64,000 nt of DNA from Deltaproteobacteria bacterium (GTDB taxonomy: Bacteria > Desulfobacterota > Desulfuromonadia > Desulfuromonadales > Geopsychrobacteraceae): assembly GCA_024280485.1 (NCBI GenBank), contig JAJRQB010000117.1:50998-114997 (forward strand), given 5' to 3'. Shown piece by piece: positions 59,525 to 64,000 of the stretch. Below the pieces are notes generated by a model, which was given only the letters and a program-made list of their open reading frames with translations, did no database searches and was not told the origin of the DNA. Positions within the stretch are counted from its first letter, which is position 1. Each line of letters begins with the position of its first letter. A program made the translations under genes and the position numbers.

Positions 59525-60778
59525 TTAAAGCAGAAGTTCGGGGTCAGCCATGAGTTCAGCGATTTTAACAGCCAGCTTGCCGATCGGTATGCCGTCGACA
59601 ATACGGTGGTCGAAGGTAAAATTCAGCGACATCATCGACCGGATGTCAATCTCGCCGTCCTGGACCACCGGTTTTTCCACGATCGGGCCCGGCTGAACCA
59701 GCAACGCTTGACCCGGGTTGAGAATGGGCGTCGAAGAGACAAGTCCACCAGCAAAGGCTGCACTGCTGAGGGTTAAGGTCCCGTCCTGCATATCCTCGGG
59801 TGTGAGTTCTCCGGCCCGAGCCCTGCCACTGAGATCCTTGACCTCCCGGCCGATTTCGAAGAGGGACTTGCGGCCGGCATCCTTGATGACAGGGACAAAC
59901 AAGCCGCTTTCGTATTCGTTTATCTCGGTCGCGATGGCAATGCCGAGATTGATTTCTTCCCAGACCTTGATTTCCTCGCCGACAATCGAGGCATTGACGA
60001 TAGGAACCTGCCTGGCGGCACGGGCGATGATCAGGGCGAAAAGGTCAGTGAAGGAGACGCGATGTCCAATCTTCTCTGCCTTTGCAACCAGCCGTTTGCG
60101 GAGGTTCACAAGTTCTGTCGCGTCGACTTCCATGGTTGAGCTCATCTGAGCCGTGCTACTCAGACTCAGCATCATGTTGTCGGCGATAGCCTTGCGCATC
60201 CCCTTAAGCGGGATAGATGCTTTGACTTTCGGACCGGTCTCAACCGCGGGTGTCAGGGTTGAAGATGCACCGGAAACAGGAGCAGTCTGGCTCGCCTCGA
60301 TGGTAGCCAACACATCCCGCTTGACGATTCGTCCGTTGGGTCCAGTACCTGCGACCTCGGAGATATCGAGACCATTGAGCTTGGCAAGTTTTTTTGCCAC
60401 AGGAGAGGCAATGATTCGACCGCCCGTCGTGGCAGAGTGAGTTTCGCCTTGCACAACCTGCGGCGCCTGTTCTGCAACGGCCACGCCTGCTGGCTCGGCG
60501 GCAAAAGCCACCACCTTCTCCCCCAGCGAATCCAGCTCTTCCTTCGTCTTGGCAATGTGACCGATCACCTGTTCGACTGGAACGGTCTGCCCCTCGGAAA
60601 TCACAATATTCAGGTAACCGCTACCGGTCGACTCGATTTCGTAAGAAACCTTTTCGGTTTCAATTTCCAGCAGTATTTGCCCTTTTTCAACCATGTCACC
60701 CTGGGCAAACTGCCAGGCATTAACGGTCCCTTCGCTCATCGCCATAGCGAGCTTGGGCATCAGTATCTCTTGTGCCAT
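59525..60778 (-). CDS. 2-oxoacid/acetoin dehydrogenase E2 (dihydrolipoamide acyltransferase)
   Basis: Lipoyl domain ETEKVSYEIES, E3-binding domain, catalytic FTFDHRIVDG. Confidence 0.92.
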   Translation of the reverse strand: MAQEILMPKLAMAMSEGTVNAWQFAQGDMVEKGQILLEIETEKVSYEIESTGSGYLNIVISEGQTVPVEQVIGHIAKTKEELDSLGEKVVAFAAEPAGVAVAEQAPQVVQGETHSATTGGRIIASPVAKKLAKLNGLDISEVAGTGPNGRIVKRDVLATIEASQTAPVSGASSTLTPAVETGPKVKASIPLKGMRKAIADNMMLSLSSTAQMSSTMEVDATELVNLRKRLVAKAEKIGHRVSFTDLFALIIARAARQVPIVNASIVGEEIKVWEEINLGIAIATEINEYESGLFVPVIKDAGRKSLFEIGREVKDLSGRARAGELTPEDMQDGTLTLSSAAFAGGLVSSTPILNPGQALLVQPGPIVEKPVVQDGEIDIRSMMSLNFTFDHRIVDGIPIGKLAVKIAELMADPELLL

Positions 60779-60814
60779 ATCTCTATCCTCCACTTGCCCG
60801 GCTTGTTCGCCGGT

Positions 60815-61777
60815 TCAGGCAATCACGCGACGAATTGCTGTTTCAATCTTGGCGGGGTTTGGCAGCACATGGGCCTCAAGGTATCCACCGGGAATCGGCA
60901 TATTGTCGATACAGATCCTTTCGATCGGAGCATCAAGCAAATCGAAGGACTTATCCACGACCTGGGCTATCAATTCAGCGGCAAACCCGCAGCGTTCGGT
61001 ATCCTCATCAACAACCACCAGACGGTTGGTCTTCTCCAGCGACCTGCTGATTGCCTCATAATCGAGGGGTTCCATGCTACGCAGGTCAACAACTTCGACA
61101 CTGACCTCAGACTCGAGGTTGGCTGCCACCTCAAGAGCATGTTTTACCTGTAATCCGGTCGCTACTACAGTGACGTCTGTCCCCTCGCGCTTAACGTCCG
61201 CAACCCCCAGAGGAACAAGATATTCTTCCTCTGGAACCTGTCCTTTTTCCATCATCAACGCCAGGTGCCAGAACATACACACGGGGTTGTTATCACGAAT
61301 GGCAGACTTCATCAGTCCCTTTGCATCATAGGGCGTAGACGGGAAAGCCACTTTGATCCCGGGGTGATGCAGAAACATGGCATGAGGAGTCACTGAGTGC
61401 TCGTTGGCCAGTTTAAGACCGGCACCGACTCCTGCTGTGATAACCAATGGGACCGAAACATTGCCCCCATGTTGAAAATAGTGCTGAGCAGATTGCAGCA
61501 ACACTTCACAGGCTGCAACATAGGCAAAGCCACCGGACATAAAATCCACTACCGGGCGGTAACCCATCTGCGCGGCGCCGAAGGCAGAACCGACCATGGC
61601 CGTTTCGGAGATGGGGGTATCCAGAACCCGATCATCACCGAACATCTCCACCAAACCAGTGGTATTGGGGAAGTTCCCCCCGCGTATATCCTGGCCGACC
61701 AAGAAAACCTTCTCATCTACCTGCATCTCTTCGATATAAGCTTCTCTTATCGCTTCAATCAGTGTAATTTCTCGCAT
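60815..61777 (-). CDS. 2-oxoacid/acetoin dehydrogenase E1 beta
   Basis: LIEAIREAYIEEMQVDEKVFLVGQDI; RRLVVVDED-like C-half. Confidence 0.92.
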   Translation of the reverse strand: MREITLIEAIREAYIEEMQVDEKVFLVGQDIRGGNFPNTTGLVEMFGDDRVLDTPISETAMVGSAFGAAQMGYRPVVDFMSGGFAYVAACEVLLQSAQHYFQHGGNVSVPLVITAGVGAGLKLANEHSVTPHAMFLHHPGIKVAFPSTPYDAKGLMKSAIRDNNPVCMFWHLALMMEKGQVPEEEYLVPLGVADVKREGTDVTVVATGLQVKHALEVAANLESEVSVEVVDLRSMEPLDYEAISRSLEKTNRLVVVDEDTERCGFAAELIAQVVDKSFDLLDAPIERICIDNMPIPGGYLEAHVLPNPAKIETAIRRVIA

Positions 61778-61794
61778 CGAAACTCTCCCTCTCT

Positions 61795-62823
61795 TTATTC
61801 GGCGTAGACGAGCTTATTGATATCGCTCAAGTCCAGTTGGTCTGCCACGGGGCTTTCATCGGCAAAACGTTCTGCGTCAGCCACTTCCTGAGTCGCCTCA
61901 GCCTCGATCTGATCGATCAACTCCTGGCTCAACAGCCCTTCGGTTAACAACCGCTCGCGACAGATCAGGATCGCATCGCGCTCGCGAAGTTCATCAATCT
62001 CTTCTTTGCTGCGGGGCGTGTAGTCGACCAGATCGGGCAATCCGACGCCATGAGCCTGAATGCGGACCGTTTTGGCCTCGATCAGATAAGGTCCCTTGCC
62101 GGCCCGGGCATGTTCGACCGCCTTCAGGGTCGCCTCGGCCACAGCGATGACATCCTGTCCGTCGACAATGACCGCGGGCATTCCGTAGCCTTTTGCAAGG
62201 TCGGCAATATCCTTGGTCGGGTGCATATCTTCATGTTTGGAAAAGATAGCCAGGCCATTATTTTCTATCAGATAAACAATAGGTAGTTTCCAGTTGTTGG
62301 CCATCAGGAATGATTCGTGGGCGGTGCCACGATTGGAACCACCGTCGCCGCAGCACATCATGGTAATCTGCCCGTCACCGTTTTTCTTGCAGGCCAGCCC
62401 CCAGCCGACCGTCGGAGAAAAACCGGCGCCAATACAGCCGGAAGTTCCGAAAACACCATATTCGGGGAAGCTCCAGTGATAGGACGAGCGTCCCTTGCAA
62501 CAACCTGTGGTTTTGCCGGTATGCTCGGCCAGGTAATACTTGAGGTCGATCCCCTTGCTCAGCATATGTCCCTGGGCATGGGCTCGGTGGTGCGGCCAAA
62601 GGATATCCTCCTTGCGCAGGAACGAACAGGCTCCCACACCGGGAGCGAGGCCACCCTCACCCGCATGATAGAACGAGATCAGCTGGCCAGCCTGAATCCG
62701 CCGGACATAGCACTTATCAAAATGATCTGCCCGAACCAGATTCCGATAAAGAGTAAGGAGCTGGTCATTAGACAGTTTTGCCTTGGGCCCCTTCCCTTTT
62801 TTGGCATCAATTGATTTTTTCAT
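61795..62823 (-). CDS. 2-oxoacid/acetoin dehydrogenase E1 alpha
   Basis: ThDP motif GDGGSNRGTAHESFLMANNWKLPIVYLIENN. Confidence 0.92.
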   Translation of the reverse strand: MKKSIDAKKGKGPKAKLSNDQLLTLYRNLVRADHFDKCYVRRIQAGQLISFYHAGEGGLAPGVGACSFLRKEDILWPHHRAHAQGHMLSKGIDLKYYLAEHTGKTTGCCKGRSSYHWSFPEYGVFGTSGCIGAGFSPTVGWGLACKKNGDGQITMMCCGDGGSNRGTAHESFLMANNWKLPIVYLIENNGLAIFSKHEDMHPTKDIADLAKGYGMPAVIVDGQDVIAVAEATLKAVEHARAGKGPYLIEAKTVRIQAHGVGLPDLVDYTPRSKEEIDELRERDAILICRERLLTEGLLSQELIDQIEAEATQEVADAERFADESPVADQLDLSDINKLVYAE

Positions 62824-62946
62824 TGTGTTCTCCATTCCTGTGAATTCGCTATATCATCAAATAAGCGTTGACTTCTATTCCCAAGACTTAGGTTCTCAAA
62901 CAGTGTTCGACAGTGATAAATGTAGCAAGAAGGAATGGGGGAAACT

Positions 62947-62963
62947 ATTCCCCAAAAGGGAGT
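62947..62963 (-). promoter_or_regulatory. Motif copy 6
   Basis: Exact ATTCCCCAAAAGGGAGT; partner CAAACAGTGTT at 62897-62907. Confidence 0.7.
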
Positions 62964-63145
62964 GAGTTCTAGATATTTGGAGGGGATCAAATGAGCTTGT
63001 CAGGAAAAAAGCGGCGATAGACAGGACCTGAATTCATAGCCGCCGACCTAGAACAGTCCACTTCATGGTTAAGCAAGAAATGGAGATTAACTCCCCCCAA
63101 ACAGACGTGGTCCCTGGGTTCAATTCCCAGGAACCGCGTAAGCCA

Positions 63146-63337
63146 TCAACCCGCATTCACCGTCTTATAATAAAACTTCTGAATTGGACATGCCCCCTGC
63201 CCGATATGATCACAGTAACCGCAGCTGCCGCCACGCATTTCAGTCGTATCCCTACACTCCCGACAGAAGGCCTGCCCGCGTGGACAGACGATAGCAGCAA
63301 TGCGATCCGGATATCTGATGCATTTCAGAGGTGACAT
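63146..63337 (-). CDS. Small Cys-rich protein
   Basis: 63 aa with CPRGQAFCRECRDTTEMRGGSCGYCDHIGQGACP (7 Cys in this stretch). Confidence 0.45.
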   Translation of the reverse strand: MSPLKCIRYPDRIAAIVCPRGQAFCRECRDTTEMRGGSCGYCDHIGQGACPIQKFYYKTVNAG

Positions 63338-63402
63338 GCTTCAAATATTTTCAGCTAAAAGTTTCACTCCAAGGCCTTAAAGCCTATGACAGGTCGTCAT
63401 TT

Positions 63403-64000
63403 TCATATGAGATCTTCCAACTCGGGTTCAAAAATCTCCCAGACCCTAGCCTGTAACTTCTCAATGAATTCCGGGGTCGTGATATTTGGCAACTTGATGT
63501 GCGGGTTCGGGTTTTCACTGACTTCAGCGGGCAGGCAGAACTCCGCCTTGGTGTAACCCTGGCGAAACTCGAGTGCCAACCCACGCAAGAACGCCTTGCG
63601 GACCGCTGCCTGGATCGCTGCGGGTGTGATCTCAAGTCCGAACTCGCTCTTCAGGCAGGTGGTCACCATCTCGGTGCCGATCCCCTTGGCAATATCGAAG
63701 AACTTGCACAGTCCGATCATGTCGAAACCGACGATATGCAGTTTGTCCTCGGTAATCCCCTTAACCCAGGATTCGATGTCCGATTTCCCTTCGCGGGTCA
63801 GCAGACCGTAGGTCCCCATCGACATGTGACCGCCGGCGATCGCCCAGGCGTAGCCAGGGTTGGTTTCCGGCTGATAGGCCGCAATTTCGAGCCCCTTGAC
63901 ATGATAGGCGTAGGCGGTCTCTCCCAGACTTTCGGAGAGACGCATGGAACCTTTGCCGATCTCGGGTAGTTGTCCTTCCCCGGCCTGGATAATCAGTTCG
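63403..64000 (-). CDS. Second aldehyde:ferredoxin oxidoreductase-family protein (C-terminal part, runs off right edge)
   Basis: YHVKGLEIAAYQPETNPGYAWAIAGGHMSMGTYGLL...C-terminal AOR helical domain. Confidence 0.85.
   Translation of the reverse strand, partial: ELIIQAGEGQLPEIGKGSMRLSESLGETAYAYHVKGLEIAAYQPETNPGYAWAIAGGHMSMGTYGLLTREGKSDIESWVKGITEDKLHIVGFDMIGLCKFFDIAKGIGTEMVTTCLKSEFGLEITPAAIQAAVRKAFLRGLALEFRQGYTKAEFCLPAEVSENPNPHIKLPNITTPEFIEKLQARVWEIFEPELEDLI

Noticed and set aside
63065-63140. Possible complete tRNA gene
   Set aside because: Only a T-arm-like hairpin is present; no complementary acceptor 5' strand, D-arm or anticodon arm found

Overview
The window looks like a Desulfuromonadales-type (delta-proteobacterial) chromosome; taxonomy is inferred from gene content only. 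Left part (about 1.8-16 kb) is housekeeping, nearly all on the + strand: DMT transporter, lepA, lepB, a pyrR-pyrB-pyrC-carA-carB-greA block with a PyrR-type attenuator, a DUF1858 protein and recG. Immediately after recG is a near-consensus XerC/XerD dif site (16109-16136). From there to the right edge every convincing chromosomal gene is on the - strand, so the window probably spans the replication terminus. Between dif and about 20.75 kb lies a tandem array of small Xer/dif-integrated elements. It has three att/dif-like sites sharing CATTATGCGACGTT, an HUH rolling-circle Rep, small ribbon-helix-helix-like proteins, large cruciform-capable intergenic regions, a CTXphi-like attP hairpin remnant and an AT-rich cargo gene. 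No recognisable virion or Zot genes are present, so it resembles a filamentous-phage satellite or IMEX. The right part (20.9-64 kb) is catabolic: a SpoIIE-type phosphatase; a beta-oxidation cluster with 4-hydroxybutyryl-CoA dehydratase; a DUF1329/DUF1302/MMPL/YCF48 cassette; and a large cluster with two ureohydrolases, two Ldh-family dehydrogenases, several SDRs, three paralogous MFS transporters, an Emr-type SMR, a VOC protein, a 2-oxoacid dehydrogenase complex and tungsten aldehyde:ferredoxin oxidoreductases. Six exact copies of the motif ATTCCCCAAAAGGGAGT lie upstream of - strand genes in this cluster, most paired with CAAACATTGTT, suggesting an undescribed regulon. A LuxR-family gene inside the cluster is the obvious candidate regulator.
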